This document shows positions 1 to 8,872 of a DNA stretch of 49,517 nucleotides, piece after piece. Origin of the DNA: Verrucomicrobiota bacterium. Its GTDB lineage: Bacteria > Verrucomicrobiota > Verrucomicrobiia > Limisphaerales > SXTU01. Numbering within the stretch: the stretch's first letter is position 1; each line of letters starts with the position of its first letter. The stretch is from the NCBI GenBank assembly GCA_016235545.1, contig JACRKB010000029.1, positions 1 to 49,517 on the forward strand, read 5' to 3'. Under the pieces are notes generated by a model that was given only the letters and a program-made list of their open reading frames with translations, had not been told where the DNA came from and did not search any database. The position numbers and the translations under genes are program-made.

Positions 1-2
1 CC

Positions 3-140
3 ACGGCGAACGATCTCGCGCCGCTGGAACGCCTGCTCGCCGCGCTGGCCAGGCCCTACGAGGAAGCCAACCAGCCTGATGCACTGCTAAATCCTCCGCC
101 GCCCGGAACTCCAGTTTGTCGCACGTTCTGCGGCACTTGA
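3..140 (+). CDS. selO: C-terminal fragment of a SelO (YdiU)-like protein adenylyltransferase
   Basis: Only the last 45 codons are present; the gene enters from the left edge and ends at a TGA at 138-140. The readable peptide has a leucine-rich helix, then ARPYEE, a PPPP turn and the terminal TFCGT. SelO/YdiU pseudokinases, which transfer AMP to protein hydroxyl groups, typically end with a short helix, a PYxEQ-like motif, a PP turn and a cysteine-containing tail (CSS or FCGT), so the fit is good but short. The frame is open from the window edge without interruption. The assignment rests on this tail alone; another protein with a similar end is possible. Confidence 0.55.
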   Translation, partial: TANDLAPLERLLAALARPYEEANQPDALLNPPPPGTPVCRTFCGT

Positions 141-623
141 ATCAGGTCGTCGCTGGTGCCGGAACGAAAATCCAGCCCGGCTTGATTCACGCGACCTGTT
201 CCTTGATCAGGCCGGTGCTTTCATCGAGTCGCTCGGCTTCGACGGTGTCGGTTTCCAAGTTTGTTTCTTGTGCTTTAGCACCATCAGGCGGCAGGATCGC
301 GCGCAGTTGCCGACTTCATTTCTGGTCGAGTGCGCTGCCCAGAGGCAGAAACCAACGGTGATGGGCGATTTCGAGCTTCCGACTTTGTTCCTCAATTACA
401 CTTTTGCAACTGCGGAAAAAACTCGGCGGCCACGCAAGAATTTCGGCAACTGCGGAACAGGCTTGGGAACCAGAGCAACCAAAGATTTTCGCGAGACAAG
501 CGCCGACTCCGGCGAAGCTGCCGCGTGTGCCTTGTTTGGCCCGGCCGCGCTGGAGCGGAAGTGCCAGCCGGCTCGAATTGGTTTGTCAATGTGCAGCCCG
601 ACCGTGGCCCAGCGCCCACAAGC
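141..623. other. Gene-free stretch between the selO tail and the PIG-L gene
   Basis: No convincing coding sequence is visible. Short open frames here, including the upstream extension of the following gene back to 330, have compositions unlike real proteins (runs of Arg, Cys and Asn). A 12-bp direct repeat, GCAACTGCGGAA, occurs at 406-417 and 446-457, 40 bp apart, in a locally AT-richer patch that could contain the promoter of the next gene. Nothing else was recognised. Confidence 0.5.
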
Positions 624-1334
624 ATGAAACTCTCTTTCGCCCACGAGCGTGTCCTCGCAGTGGTCGCGCACCCAGATGACGCGGAACTGCTCTGCGCCGG
701 CACGCTCGCCCGCGCCCGGGCAGACGGCGCGGCCATAGGCATCTGCGTCCTGACCAAGGGCGACAAGGGCCAGCCCAACCGTCCGATCAAGAATCTCTCC
801 ACCGTCCGCCGAAAGGAGATGCAGACGGCGGCAAAGCTGCTCGGTGCCAGGTTGTTCTTCGGCAACTTCTCCGACGGCGAACTGGAGGACAGCATCGCAG
901 CGCGCCGCAGCGTCCTTGAGATTCTGCGCCAGTTCCGCTCCACGCTCGTGCTGGCGCACGACGCAGGAGATTATCATCCCGACCATCGCGCCGCGTCTGT
1001 GCTGGCGCAGGCCGTGACATGGTTCGCCGCGTCGCATGGGCATCGCACGGCGTCCGCACCGCTGGGGGAAGCGCCCGCGCTGTGGTTCATGGACACGATC
1101 AACATGAGCGGCTTCGCGCCCGGCTTCTACGTGGACATCTCGGCACACGCGCAGCTGAAGGAGCGGATGCTGGCGTGCCACCGCAGCCAGCTTGCGCGCG
1201 GCGGGGATGCGAGCTTCTCGCCGCTGCTGGACTTGATGCGCCTCCAGTCCCGCGCGCGCGGGGCGCAGGCAGGCGTGGCCGCCGCCGAGGCGTTCCGCAT
1301 CCACGATGCCTTCAAGCGCGCGCGCGCGTGGTGA
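624..1334 (+). CDS. PIG-L/LmbE family N-acetylglucosaminyl deacetylase-like protein
   Basis: This 236-residue protein belongs to the zinc-dependent PIG-L/LmbE deacetylase family, which removes acetyl groups from GlcNAc-containing or related small substrates. The N-terminus carries the family AHPDDAE motif (zinc ligands His and Asp-Asp) directly after the first beta strand, and a second motif HPDH (DYHPDHRA) supplies another ligand about 100 residues later. Both metal-binding motifs look intact and the length is normal. The ATG at 624 is chosen because AHPDD-type proteins begin 10-20 residues before this motif and the in-frame extension to 330 looks non-coding. The substrate cannot be read from the sequence; bacillithiol/mycothiol-like, lipid or glycan deacetylation are all possible. 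Confidence 0.85.
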   Translation: MKLSFAHERVLAVVAHPDDAELLCAGTLARARADGAAIGICVLTKGDKGQPNRPIKNLSTVRRKEMQTAAKLLGARLFFGNFSDGELEDSIAARRSVLEILRQFRSTLVLAHDAGDYHPDHRAASVLAQAVTWFAASHGHRTASAPLGEAPALWFMDTINMSGFAPGFYVDISAHAQLKERMLACHRSQLARGGDASFSPLLDLMRLQSRARGAQAGVAAAEAFRIHDAFKRARAW

Positions 1335-1458
1335 GGCAAGGGGGCATCTCGTTGCCACCCCGGAGCGTGGATGCGCACTGAGCCAAGCCGACGGGGCAAA
1401 ATGTGTTGCCAATCCCGGCGTGCTTCTGCGATGACAGCCAGCACCAAACCAAATCGCG

Positions 1459-3771
1459 ATGAGCAACGTTTCACCAAAGCACGCGCTCTGCATCCTGCAT
1501 CTGGAGGACAGCCCGACAGACCGCGAATTGGTCGAGGAGCTCTTCCGCGTGGACGGACTGGCCTGCCAGTTCCGTCCGGTGGAGACACGGGTGAACTTCG
1601 AGGCGGCGCTCGCGCAAGGCGGCTTCGATGTCATCCTGTCGGACTACTCCCTCCCGGGCTTCGATGGCATGACCGCGCTTGCGCTCGCGCAGCAGCGCCG
1701 GCCACAGGTTCCCTTCATCTTCATCTCCGGCGTGATGGGCGAGGAGCGCGCCATCGAAAGCCTCAAGAACGGCGCGACGGATTACGTGCTCAAGCAGCGC
1801 ATCGAGCGGCTCATCCCATCGGTGCGCCGCGCGTTGCGCGAGGTCGTCGAGCGCGAACAGCTCCGGGAAACTGAGACGCGCCTGCGGCAAAGCGAGGAGC
1901 AGTTGCGCCAGATCACCGAGAACGTGGGTGACTGGATTCTGGTCTTCAATGCCGACGGCCGTTGCACCTACGCGAACCCCGCGTGCCTGGCCGCCTGCGA
2001 GGTGCCGCCAGGCGGTCCGTGCCCGGATTTTTGGAGCCACTTGGATGGCGATCACGCGGCGAGCGTGCGGGATGAGTTCTCACTGGCCGTCCGCACGGGC
2101 AACGTGCGCCGGGTGGAGTTCCGCCTGCGCACGGGCGCGACGCACCGAAGCATCGAGTCGCAGATCAACCTCGTCTGCGACGACAAGGGCGCGCGCACCG
2201 GCGTCATCCTGGTCTGCCGCGACATCACTGAGCGCCGCCATGCAGAAGAGCAGCTGCGCGCACAGGCCGCAGTGCTGGACAAGGCCACGGACGCCATCAT
2301 CGTCTGCGGCCCGGAAGAGGAAATCATCTACTGGAACAGGAGCGCGGAGCGCCTCTACGGCTGGACCGCCAACGAGGCACGGGGGCGCAGCCTCCACACG
2401 CTGCTGCACCCTGCCCCGCCGCCGCAACTGGCCGAGGCCTGCCACGCGGTCCAACAGCGCGGCGAGTGGCTGGGCGAGCTGCGCCAGTCCGCCAAGGACG
2501 GCAGCGCCGTGGTGGTGCAAAGCCGCTGGACTCTCTTCCGCGACGACGCCGGTCGTCCGCAATCACTGCTCGTAGTCAACACGGACGCCCGCAATCTCCA
2601 GCTCAACGAGGCGCAGTTCCTCCGTGCGCAGCAGGCTGCCAGCCTCGCCGCCCTTGCGGACGCGCTGGCCCGCGACCTGCGCGCCGCTGTCGAGCCCGTG
2701 CTGCTCGCATCCCAGATGCTCCGCGTGCGCACGCAGGCCGACGCGCCGCGCTGGCCCGACTCGCCGGACGCGCATCCGCGCCGTGTCGCCGACTTGATGC
2801 AGCAGGTCGAGGCACTCGCCCGGCCCGCCCGCGCGCAGCGGATGGAGCTGGCAGTGGGCTCCATCCTCGATGAGGTCGGACGGCAGCTCCGCCAGGCCGT
2901 CCCGCCCGGCATCGCCGTCACGATTTCAGCTCCGGAAGACTTGTGGGCGGTGGCCGGCGACCCCGATGCGCTGCGGCAGGCTGTGATGAACCTGTGCGTC
3001 AACGGGCGCGAAGCCATGCCCAACGGCGGACGGATAGAAGTCATCGCCGAGAATCTCGCCTTGAAAGACGGTGACCTGCGCCTGCGCGGCGGCGGGCGGC
3101 CCGGCATGCACGTCGTGATCACGGTCGCGGACAGCGGGTGCGGCATCCCGCCGGAAAACTTGGAACGCATCTTCACTCCGTTTTTCACCACCAAGGATCA
3201 CGGGCAGACCGTGGGCGTGGGCCTCACGGCGGTGCAGGCCATCGCGCGGGCACACGGCGGCTTCGTGACGGTGGACAGCGAGGTGGGGCACGGCAGCCGG
3301 TTCCGCATCCACCTCCCGGCCACCAGCGGCACGCCCGCGCCGGAGAAGGCCCAGGCCCGGCGCTCATTCCCGCGTGGCAACGGCGAGTGCATCCTGCTCG
3401 TGGATGACGAGGTGGGCTTCCGCGAGATCACACAGGTCACGCTGGAAAAATACGGCTACCGCGTCATCACCGCGAGCGACGGCTCCGAGGGCATTACGCT
3501 ATATATGCGGCACCGGCAGGAAATCCAGCTCGTGCTCACGGACATCGTGATGCCGGTGATGGATGGCGCGGCCCTCATCCGTTCCCTCCACAAGATGGGC
3601 GCGCCGGTGCGTTTCCTGGCGGTGAGCGGGCTGGTTGAGCGCGAGAAGGTCATGGTCGCCACAGCAGCTCCCGGCGTTCATGTGGAATTCCTCGCCAAGC
3701 CCTTCGTGACGGAAAAGCTGCTCTCGCTCGTGCGCGAAGTGCTGCAACGGCCCGCTCCGGTCGCGAGCTAA
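1459..3771 (+). CDS. Hybrid sensor (REC-PAS-PAS-kinase-like-REC) without phosphoacceptor histidine
   Basis: A 770-residue cytoplasmic signalling protein with no membrane segment. Domains in order: receiver (about 8-125, phosphoacceptor in LSDYSLP, lysine in YVLKQ), PAS (about 150-260), PAS (about 275-385), a dimerisation region (about 390-470), a HATPase_c domain (about 490-625, N box NLCVNGREAMPNGG, G1 DSGCGIP, F box IFTPFFTTK, G2 region GVGLTAV) and a C-terminal receiver (about 645-765, aspartate in LTDIVMP, lysine in LAKPF). In the dimerisation region the expected AHDLN-type H box reads ALARDLRAAVEP, with Arg405 where the phosphorylated histidine should be. Both receivers look competent. 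It may act as an ATP-binding scaffold or phosphatase rather than an autokinase. No partner gene is adjacent. Confidence 0.85.
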   Translation: MSNVSPKHALCILHLEDSPTDRELVEELFRVDGLACQFRPVETRVNFEAALAQGGFDVILSDYSLPGFDGMTALALAQQRRPQVPFIFISGVMGEERAIESLKNGATDYVLKQRIERLIPSVRRALREVVEREQLRETETRLRQSEEQLRQITENVGDWILVFNADGRCTYANPACLAACEVPPGGPCPDFWSHLDGDHAASVRDEFSLAVRTGNVRRVEFRLRTGATHRSIESQINLVCDDKGARTGVILVCRDITERRHAEEQLRAQAAVLDKATDAIIVCGPEEEIIYWNRSAERLYGWTANEARGRSLHTLLHPAPPPQLAEACHAVQQRGEWLGELRQSAKDGSAVVVQSRWTLFRDDAGRPQSLLVVNTDARNLQLNEAQFLRAQQAASLAALADALARDLRAAVEPVLLASQMLRVRTQADAPRWPDSPDAHPRRVADLMQQVEALARPARAQRMELAVGSILDEVGRQLRQAVPPGIAVTISAPEDLWAVAGDPDALRQAVMNLCVNGREAMPNGGRIEVIAENLALKDGDLRLRGGGRPGMHVVITVADSGCGIPPENLERIFTPFFTTKDHGQTVGVGLTAVQAIARAHGGFVTVDSEVGHGSRFRIHLPATSGTPAPEKAQARRSFPRGNGECILLVDDEVGFREITQVTLEKYGYRVITASDGSEGITLYMRHRQEIQLVLTDIVMPVMDGAALIRSLHKMGAPVRFLAVSGLVEREKVMVATAAPGVHVEFLAKPFVTEKLLSLVREVLQRPAPVAS

Positions 3772-3865
3772 ACCGCCGGATTTCCGCCCCTGAAACTCGG
3801 GCTCTGTCGGATGGAGCGCGGACGCCCACCTCCGCAACTGATTTTGATTCTGGTAGTTGAAATCA

Positions 3866-4006
3866 AACGCAAAGGCGCAAAGACGCGACGAATACCGGCT
3901 GTTCTTCTTTCGCTCCCACACTCACCGCGCAGGTGACCGCAGTTCAGTTTGGCGACCCAGCCCAATTTTCTCTCCTCCGCGCCTTGCGTCTTTGCGCCTT
4001 TGCGTT
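3866..4006. repeat. CGCAAAG-type palindromic element, copy 1
   Basis: Terminal inverted repeats of 21 bp are perfect: 3866-3886 begins AACGCAAAGGCGCAAAG and 3986-4006 is its exact reverse complement ending CTTTGCGCCTTTGCGTT. The roughly 100-bp interior contains TCGCTCCC, a small palindrome around CACCGCGCAGGTG and CCAGCCCAATTTT, all of which recur in the copy at 40651-40795. No ORF of its own. It looks like a non-autonomous mobile or REP-type element. Confidence 0.8.
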
Positions 4007-4017
4007 AACCCCGAACT

Positions 4018-4160
4018 CCGAAGTTCAGCCGCGAAAGGTCGCAAAGAGCACAAAGGAGCCGAGTCTGGGATGACTGGAGCTGGGACTGTTTCTAACCGCC
4101 CCGTTCTCCTGCCAGAAACTTGGCTTTGCGCTCTTTGCGCCCTTTTGCGGCCAACTTCGG
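4018..4160. repeat. Related palindromic element, GCAAAGAG type
   Basis: Arms begin CCGAAGTTCAGCCGCGAAAG at 4018 and end CGGCCAACTTCGG at 4160; they are imperfect reverse complements over about 40 bp and share the GCAAAG vocabulary of the neighbouring element at 3866-4006, but differ in sequence. It lies 11 bp from that element. No coding content seen. Confidence 0.7.
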
Positions 4161-4246
4161 AAATCGAGTTCACTGCGGTTTCTCGGCTGATGCGAAACCC
4201 GAGACGCTTGCTGCGGACGTGGGCGTCCGCGCTCCTCTGTTTTCCG

Positions 4247-5593
4247 CTAATTCATCGGCATCCCGCGCCGCACGAACGTCGGCACATCGAGGTTCACACC
4301 GTTGTGGCGCGTCGGCTCGCTGTGCTGGAATGGGCCGGTCGTCACCGTCTCCAAGCCCAGCTCCGGATGCACGGGCTTGACCTTCTTGCGCGAGCGCCAC
4401 GAGCGCGACGCCATGACGGGAGCGGGGGCCACCACGCCGGCCTCTGTCTCAGCCACTGCCACCGCGACTCCCTCCGGGCTGAATGGCACTGCGGGGTTGC
4501 GAGCCTGTGGCTTCGACGCGATGGCCGAGCCGAGCAGGTCGAAATCCGAACCCGCTCGCGGCGCTGGTGCTGGCTCCGCCGTATCCAGCTCCGCAACCTT
4601 CGGCAGGTCGGTGCCGCGCGAGCTCCGACGTGACGCGACCAGCGTCACGGTCAGCCGCTCTCCCAGCGCCTCTTCAATCGCCGCGCCCATCATCAGGTGC
4701 GCGTTCTCACAATGGCGGTTGATTTGATCCATCACGCGGCTGACCTCGGCCATCGTCAGGCTGGGGCCGCCCATGAGGCTCACGAGCAGCGCGTCGGCCT
4801 CGCCGAGTGCCGCACCTCCATCGAGCAGCGGGTTCTCCAAGAGTTTCTCCACCACTTCCTTCACGCGGTGCGGCCCGGCCGCCTCGGCGCTGGCAAATGA
4901 ACTCTCCGAATGCCGGTCACGCACCACGGCGCAGAGGTCGGCAAAGTCCAGGTTGATGAGGCCCGGCCGCGTCACGAGCTGCCAGATGCCGCGCACCCCC
5001 TGCGCCAGCAGCTCGTTCGTCGTGGCGAAGGTTTCGATGACGCTCGTGTTCTCGTCAATCAGCTTGAAGACTTTCTGGTTCGGCAGGCAGATGACGCCAT
5101 CGGCAGCGGCCTTGAATTCCTCCAGGCCCAGCCGCGCCTGACGCATCCGCTTCGACCCCTCGCAATCAAAGGGCAGCGTGACGAACGCCAGCGCCAGCGC
5201 ACCGCACTCCTTCGCCACGCGCGCCAGCACCGGCCCCGCGCCCGTGCCCGTGCCGCCCCCCAGCCCCGCGCAGATGAGGACCATGTCCACGCCAGTGCAA
5301 AGCTCGCGTAGCCGGGCCTCGTCCTCCTCCGCCGCCGCACGCCCGCGCTCGGGGTCGCCACCCGCGCCCAGCCCGCCGTTGAGCTTCAGGCCGAGGTTGA
5401 ATTTGTAGGGCAGCGGGCACTGCGCGAGCGCCTGCGAATCCGTGTTCAAGACAATCAACTGCGCGCCGCCGAAGCCCGAACTGTGAATCTGCGTCGCGAC
5501 GTTTCCGCCGCAGCCGCCGAGACCGAAGACTTTGATGGTGAGCTGCTTTTTGACCGGAGCCGCTGTGGCGATGGTGGGTTCAGTCGAGGTCAT
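4247..5593 (-). CDS. ftsZ: Cell division GTPase FtsZ
   Basis: A 448-residue tubulin homologue that polymerises into the Z ring at midcell. An N-terminal glycine-rich strand (VFGLGGCGGN) is followed by NTDSQ, the tubulin signature GGGTGTG and the T7-loop region NLDFAD, which completes the active site of the neighbouring subunit. After the globular part (about residue 330) comes a Pro/Ala-rich linker, and the protein ends with LDVPTFVRRGMPMN, matching the conserved C-terminal peptide (D-(I/V)-P-x-F-(L/V)-R-R) that binds FtsA. It is the last gene of the dcw run, 33 bp downstream of ftsA. The length is slightly above the usual 380-420 because of the linker. Confidence 0.97.
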   Translation of the reverse strand: MTSTEPTIATAAPVKKQLTIKVFGLGGCGGNVATQIHSSGFGGAQLIVLNTDSQALAQCPLPYKFNLGLKLNGGLGAGGDPERGRAAAEEDEARLRELCTGVDMVLICAGLGGGTGTGAGPVLARVAKECGALALAFVTLPFDCEGSKRMRQARLGLEEFKAAADGVICLPNQKVFKLIDENTSVIETFATTNELLAQGVRGIWQLVTRPGLINLDFADLCAVVRDRHSESSFASAEAAGPHRVKEVVEKLLENPLLDGGAALGEADALLVSLMGGPSLTMAEVSRVMDQINRHCENAHLMMGAAIEEALGERLTVTLVASRRSSRGTDLPKVAELDTAEPAPAPRAGSDFDLLGSAIASKPQARNPAVPFSPEGVAVAVAETEAGVVAPAPVMASRSWRSRKKVKPVHPELGLETVTTGPFQHSEPTRHNGVNLDVPTFVRRGMPMN

Positions 5594-5626
5594 GGCTGAT
5601 GGCAGGTTGAGGGCACAACGTTTGAA

Positions 5627-6856
5627 TCAAAACAATCCCAGTGAGCCGGCGAGGTGCTTGAGCTTGCCGACGAGGCCGACGCTCTGCTGGCCCTTCTGGC
5701 GAATCGCCCCGTATTTCACGAGGCCGACCGCTGTCGCGAGTTCCGGATCGTCCGTGGCCGAGCGCAGGCCGCCTACCGCGTTCGCGCGGCCCAGCGTCGC
5801 CGGCAGACCGAACACATCCGCCGCCAGCTTCTCAATCCCCCGGATGCGCGCGCCCCCGCCGCAAAGGCACACGCCGGCGCGAAGCTGATCGTGAAAGCCC
5901 TGCTCGCCGATCTCCTCGTCAATGAGCTGAAACGCCTCCTCCAACCGCGCGACCATGATGCGCCGCAGGTCATGCAAATCCACGCGCCGGTCAGGAAAAC
6001 CATTCTCGCTCGTCAGCGTGAGCGTCTGGCCCGCCGCGCCTTCGGTGGTGGCCGCGCCGTGCTCGCGCTTGAGCAGTGCCGCGCGCGCCGGAGCCATCCT
6101 CAGGCCGTAGGACAAGTCATTCGTCACGTGGTCGCCGCCCACCGCGAGCACGCCCGTGTGCTTGATGACCCCGTCCGCATAGACCACGTATTCCGTCGTG
6201 CCCGCGCCGATGTCCACGACCAGCGCGCCCATCTGCTTCTGCTCGTTGTCCAGCAACGCGAGCGCCGAGCACAGTCCGCTGAAGACCGTGTCTTCAATTT
6301 CCAGGTTCAGCCCCTTGACGACCCTCATGTGATTCTGCAACCGGGTCGTGACGCCGTGGATGACGTGCAGGTCCACCTCCAACTGCTCACCGAGCATCCC
6401 GACGGGGTCCACGATGCCGGCCTGCCCGTTCACAGTGAAGTGCTGGCGGATGGAGTGCAGCACGTAGTTCTCCGAGGGCCGGTTGAAGACCTTCGCGTTG
6501 GCCAGAACTTCGCCCACGTCCTGCTGGGAAATCTCATGGTCCAGCGAGACGGAGGCAAAGACGCCGTGAGTGTTGAGGCTCGTGAGATGCCCTCCAGTCA
6601 CTCCCAGATACACGCTGGCGATTTCCACATCGGCGGATTTCTCAGCCTCGACAATGGCGTTGCGCACGTCCTCGGCGGCGAGGCTGGCGTTGACCACCTC
6701 GCCCTTGCGCACGCCACGTGACGGGCACTGGCCGACGCCGATTATGTTGACGCCCCCGGCTTCGGTGACTTCGCCCACGACGGCGGCGACCTTCGCGGTG
6801 CCGATCTCGAGGCCGACGATGACGGTGGTTTTTTTGGGAAAGAAGAGGTTAAGCAT
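5627..6856 (-). CDS. ftsA: Cell division protein FtsA
   Basis: A 409-residue actin-fold ATPase that tethers FtsZ to the membrane. Seen: GLEIGTAKVAAVVGE (phosphate 1), the FtsA-specific 1C subdomain region after it, VVDIGAGTTEYVVY (phosphate 2), CGGGARIRGIEKLA (adenosine motif) and a C-terminal amphipathic segment, GKLKHLAGSLGLF, expected to be the membrane-targeting helix. The ATG at 6856 is preferred over the longer in-frame start at 6913 because GGAGG lies 5 bases before it and it leads directly into the first strand. It overlaps the ftsQ stop by 8 bases, implying translational coupling. Confidence 0.96.
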   Translation of the reverse strand: MLNLFFPKKTTVIVGLEIGTAKVAAVVGEVTEAGGVNIIGVGQCPSRGVRKGEVVNASLAAEDVRNAIVEAEKSADVEIASVYLGVTGGHLTSLNTHGVFASVSLDHEISQQDVGEVLANAKVFNRPSENYVLHSIRQHFTVNGQAGIVDPVGMLGEQLEVDLHVIHGVTTRLQNHMRVVKGLNLEIEDTVFSGLCSALALLDNEQKQMGALVVDIGAGTTEYVVYADGVIKHTGVLAVGGDHVTNDLSYGLRMAPARAALLKREHGAATTEGAAGQTLTLTSENGFPDRRVDLHDLRRIMVARLEEAFQLIDEEIGEQGFHDQLRAGVCLCGGGARIRGIEKLAADVFGLPATLGRANAVGGLRSATDDPELATAVGLVKYGAIRQKGQQSVGLVGKLKHLAGSLGLF

Positions 6857-7823
6857 TTTTCCTCCGGTAAGGTGCGGGTTTGGCAGGCTTGGCAGGCGGG
6901 GCGGGAAGTGCATTCGCGTCCATCAGCACGGCCGGCAAGTAGTCCGAGATGGAGACATCAAACGTCCTGATCACCTTGCCCCGCTGGGTGAACACGTCCT
7001 GCACCGCGCGCCAGCGACGGAGCTGTGTGTCAAAGTCCCGCTGCGAGGCGAAGGTGATCACGCTGCCGGCGGAAGTCGTCGCGATGAGTATCTCCGGCAA
7101 GGCCACATCCACGCGCCGGATGTCTGCGCGCCCGAACATCGCCGAGCGCTCGTAGTGCCCCAGCAGCCGGAGAGCGGCGCGGACCTGTGCGGACTCGACC
7201 TGCCGGCCCAGCTTGAGGTCCACCGGGTTCACGCCCACAAGCACGGGCAGCCAGTCAATTTGCAGCGCGGTCGGGTCCGCGACCATAACGCGGGTGGGAG
7301 GCACCATCACGAAGCCCGTGGCATCGAGCAGGTGGATGTCGTTGGTGTAGCCGCCGGCATAGGGCCTTGCCACGGCGACCTGCGCCACCGGCACGCGCTC
7401 TATCACGCGGATGCGGAGCTTGTCCGGCAGCACCCGCTCAACAGCGGCGGATTGGATGAGCGGCACGAATTCCAGGTCGCGCTTGATGCGGGAGAGATCA
7501 AGCCTCATCAGGTTTTCGCCGACCCTCACACCCGCCCACTTGCGAAGCGACTCGACCGTCAGCACTCCATCGGTCTGCAAATCAATCGTCCTCGTCGCGA
7601 AGGCCGGGTTCTCCGTGACGAACTCCCGCACCGCCCAGTCCACCCCGCGCCATCCCAGAAAGATCACCACCGCCGCGCCGAAGAGGACCGTGAGCACCTG
7701 CATCGCGAAGCGCGTGCGGGCCGCGTGCACCTGGTCCGTGCGCAGCCTCACGCGCAGCACGTTTCCATTCTCATGGTGCAGCCGACGGTTGCCTTTGAGG
7801 AGACGGGCTAGTTTTCGGAACAT
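6849..7823 (-). CDS. ftsQ: Cell division protein FtsQ (DivIB)
   Basis: A 324-residue bitopic membrane protein of the divisome. A basic cytoplasmic N-terminus is followed by one membrane segment (VLTVLFGAAVVIFLGW), then a POTRA-type region (IDLQTDGVLTVESLRKW, GENLMRLDLSRIKRDLEFV, IQSAAVERVLPDKLRIRVIE) that contacts FtsL/FtsB partners, and a beta domain. The ATG at 7823 is chosen because upstream codons overlap a palindromic repeat; no strong Shine-Dalgarno is visible. The C-terminus PAPYRRKNA is proline and base rich. Its stop overlaps the ftsA start. Sequence is typically divergent in this family, so the context adds weight. Confidence 0.9.
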   Translation of the reverse strand: MFRKLARLLKGNRRLHHENGNVLRVRLRTDQVHAARTRFAMQVLTVLFGAAVVIFLGWRGVDWAVREFVTENPAFATRTIDLQTDGVLTVESLRKWAGVRVGENLMRLDLSRIKRDLEFVPLIQSAAVERVLPDKLRIRVIERVPVAQVAVARPYAGGYTNDIHLLDATGFVMVPPTRVMVADPTALQIDWLPVLVGVNPVDLKLGRQVESAQVRAALRLLGHYERSAMFGRADIRRVDVALPEILIATTSAGSVITFASQRDFDTQLRRWRAVQDVFTQRGKVIRTFDVSISDYLPAVLMDANALPAPPAKPAKPAPYRRKNA

Positions 7824-7858
7824 GGCGACAGGGAGTTGACCGCGAGCAGGCCGAGGTT

Positions 7859-7927
7859 GGCCACAAAGCGGCACAAGAAGGGATCACGGCGAAAACCCCT
7901 TTGCGCTTTCTGTGCCCGTTTGTGGCC
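7859..7927. repeat. Hairpin repeat between ddl and ftsQ
   Basis: Arms GGCCACAAAGCGGCACA (from 7859) and TGTGCCCGTTTGTGGCC (to 7927) form an imperfect inverted repeat of about 25 bp around a short loop. It resembles the GCAAAG/GGCCACAAA-type palindromes elsewhere in the window. It fills the otherwise non-coding gap between two dcw genes and could act as an RNA hairpin in the transcript. Confidence 0.6.
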
Positions 7928-7960
7928 GCTCAAATTGTTTTTCTTTGCCTTCATTTTTGT

Positions 7961-8869
7961 TCAAGTCCCGCGACGGAGAGCGAGGTCCACCATCATCTGG
8001 CACAGCTCCGCGTAGCTCAGCCCGGCTGCTGCCGCGGCCTTCGGCAGCAGGCTCGTCTCGGTCATGCCCGGCAGCGTGTTGACCTCGAGCACCACGGGGT
8101 CGCCGCTTGCGCGCACCATCACATCCACCCGCGCGTAGTCGCGGCCACCGATGGCGTTGAAAGCCGCGTAGGCCGCGTCCTGGATGCGCGCGGTCGTCGC
8201 CGCATCGAAGTCCGCCGGGCAGAAGTATTCCGTCGCGCCGGCGGTGTATTTGTTCGCGTAGTCGTAGCTTCCCTGCCTCGGGCGCACCTCGACGACCGGC
8301 AGCGCGCGGCCCGCGAGGATTCCCACCGTCGTTTCGCGTCCGACGATGCGTTCTTCCATGAGAACCTCGGTGTCGAATTTCAGCGCCTCGGCGAGCTTCG
8401 CGGAAAACTCGGCGGGCGAATCCACAAACTGGAGTCCGACGCTGCTGCCCTGACGGACAGGCTTGAGGACAACGGGCGTCTCCCAGCCATCCGGCCACTT
8501 CGACGCCGCCGAAGTGAACGTCATGAACTTCGCAGTCGGCACACCGCACGCCACGCACTTCTGCTTGGTGAGCACCTTGTCAAACGCCAGCCAGCTCGCC
8601 TCCGGATCGCAGCCGGTGTATGGCACGCGCATCGCATCGAGTTCACGCTGCACCGTGCCGTCCTCGCCGTAGGTTCCGTGCAGCGCGAGGAAGACAACCC
8701 CCGTGCCGGCAGGAAGCGCCCACTGCCCAGGACCTTTGGGGTCAAGCTCATGCACGGTGTGGCCGTTCGAGCGCAGCGCAGCCGCGACTGCCGCGCCGGT
8801 GCGCAGGGAGACTTCGCGCTCGGCGGACGGGCCGCCGAGCATGACGGTGATGTTCAGCTTTCCAGTCAT
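7961..8869 (-). CDS. ddl: D-alanine--D-alanine ligase
   Basis: A 302-residue ATP-grasp enzyme joining two D-alanines for the pentapeptide of lipid II. The N-terminal MLGGPSAEREVSLRTG is the Ddl signature, LHGTYGEDGTVQ follows, PVVLKPVRQGSSVG is the ATP-grasp lysine/loop region, and LEVNTLPGMTETSLLP contains the metal-binding Asn and substrate loop. The length matches DdlB-type enzymes. It starts 3 bases after the murB stop, so the two are probably translated together. All key motifs appear intact. Confidence 0.96.
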   Translation of the reverse strand: MTGKLNITVMLGGPSAEREVSLRTGAAVAAALRSNGHTVHELDPKGPGQWALPAGTGVVFLALHGTYGEDGTVQRELDAMRVPYTGCDPEASWLAFDKVLTKQKCVACGVPTAKFMTFTSAASKWPDGWETPVVLKPVRQGSSVGLQFVDSPAEFSAKLAEALKFDTEVLMEERIVGRETTVGILAGRALPVVEVRPRQGSYDYANKYTAGATEYFCPADFDAATTARIQDAAYAAFNAIGGRDYARVDVMVRASGDPVVLEVNTLPGMTETSLLPKAAAAAGLSYAELCQMMVDLALRRGT

Positions 8870-8872
8870 GGT

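Larger units (their letters stand above)
3813..4235. repeat. Outer inverted repeat enclosing two palindromic elements
   Basis: Arms at 3813-3837 (GGAGCGCGGACGCCCACCTC at its start) and 4208-4235 (ending GTGGGCGTCCGCGCTCC) are nearly perfect reverse complements about 25 bp long, separated by about 370 bp. Inside lie two other palindromic elements, 3866-4006 and 4018-4160. The nesting suggests insertion of newer elements into an older one. There is no coding sequence here, and the two flanking genes converge on this region. Confidence 0.7.

Noticed and set aside
330-623. N-terminal extension of the PIG-L gene back to 330
   Set aside because: The added 98 residues look non-coding, and family members start close to the AHPDD motif.
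4120-5141. Plus-strand frames opposite ftsZ, and similar long plus-strand frames opposite ftsA, murB, murG, ftsW, murE and ftsI
   Set aside because: High GC content opens the antisense frames; the minus-strand products carry full family motifs.
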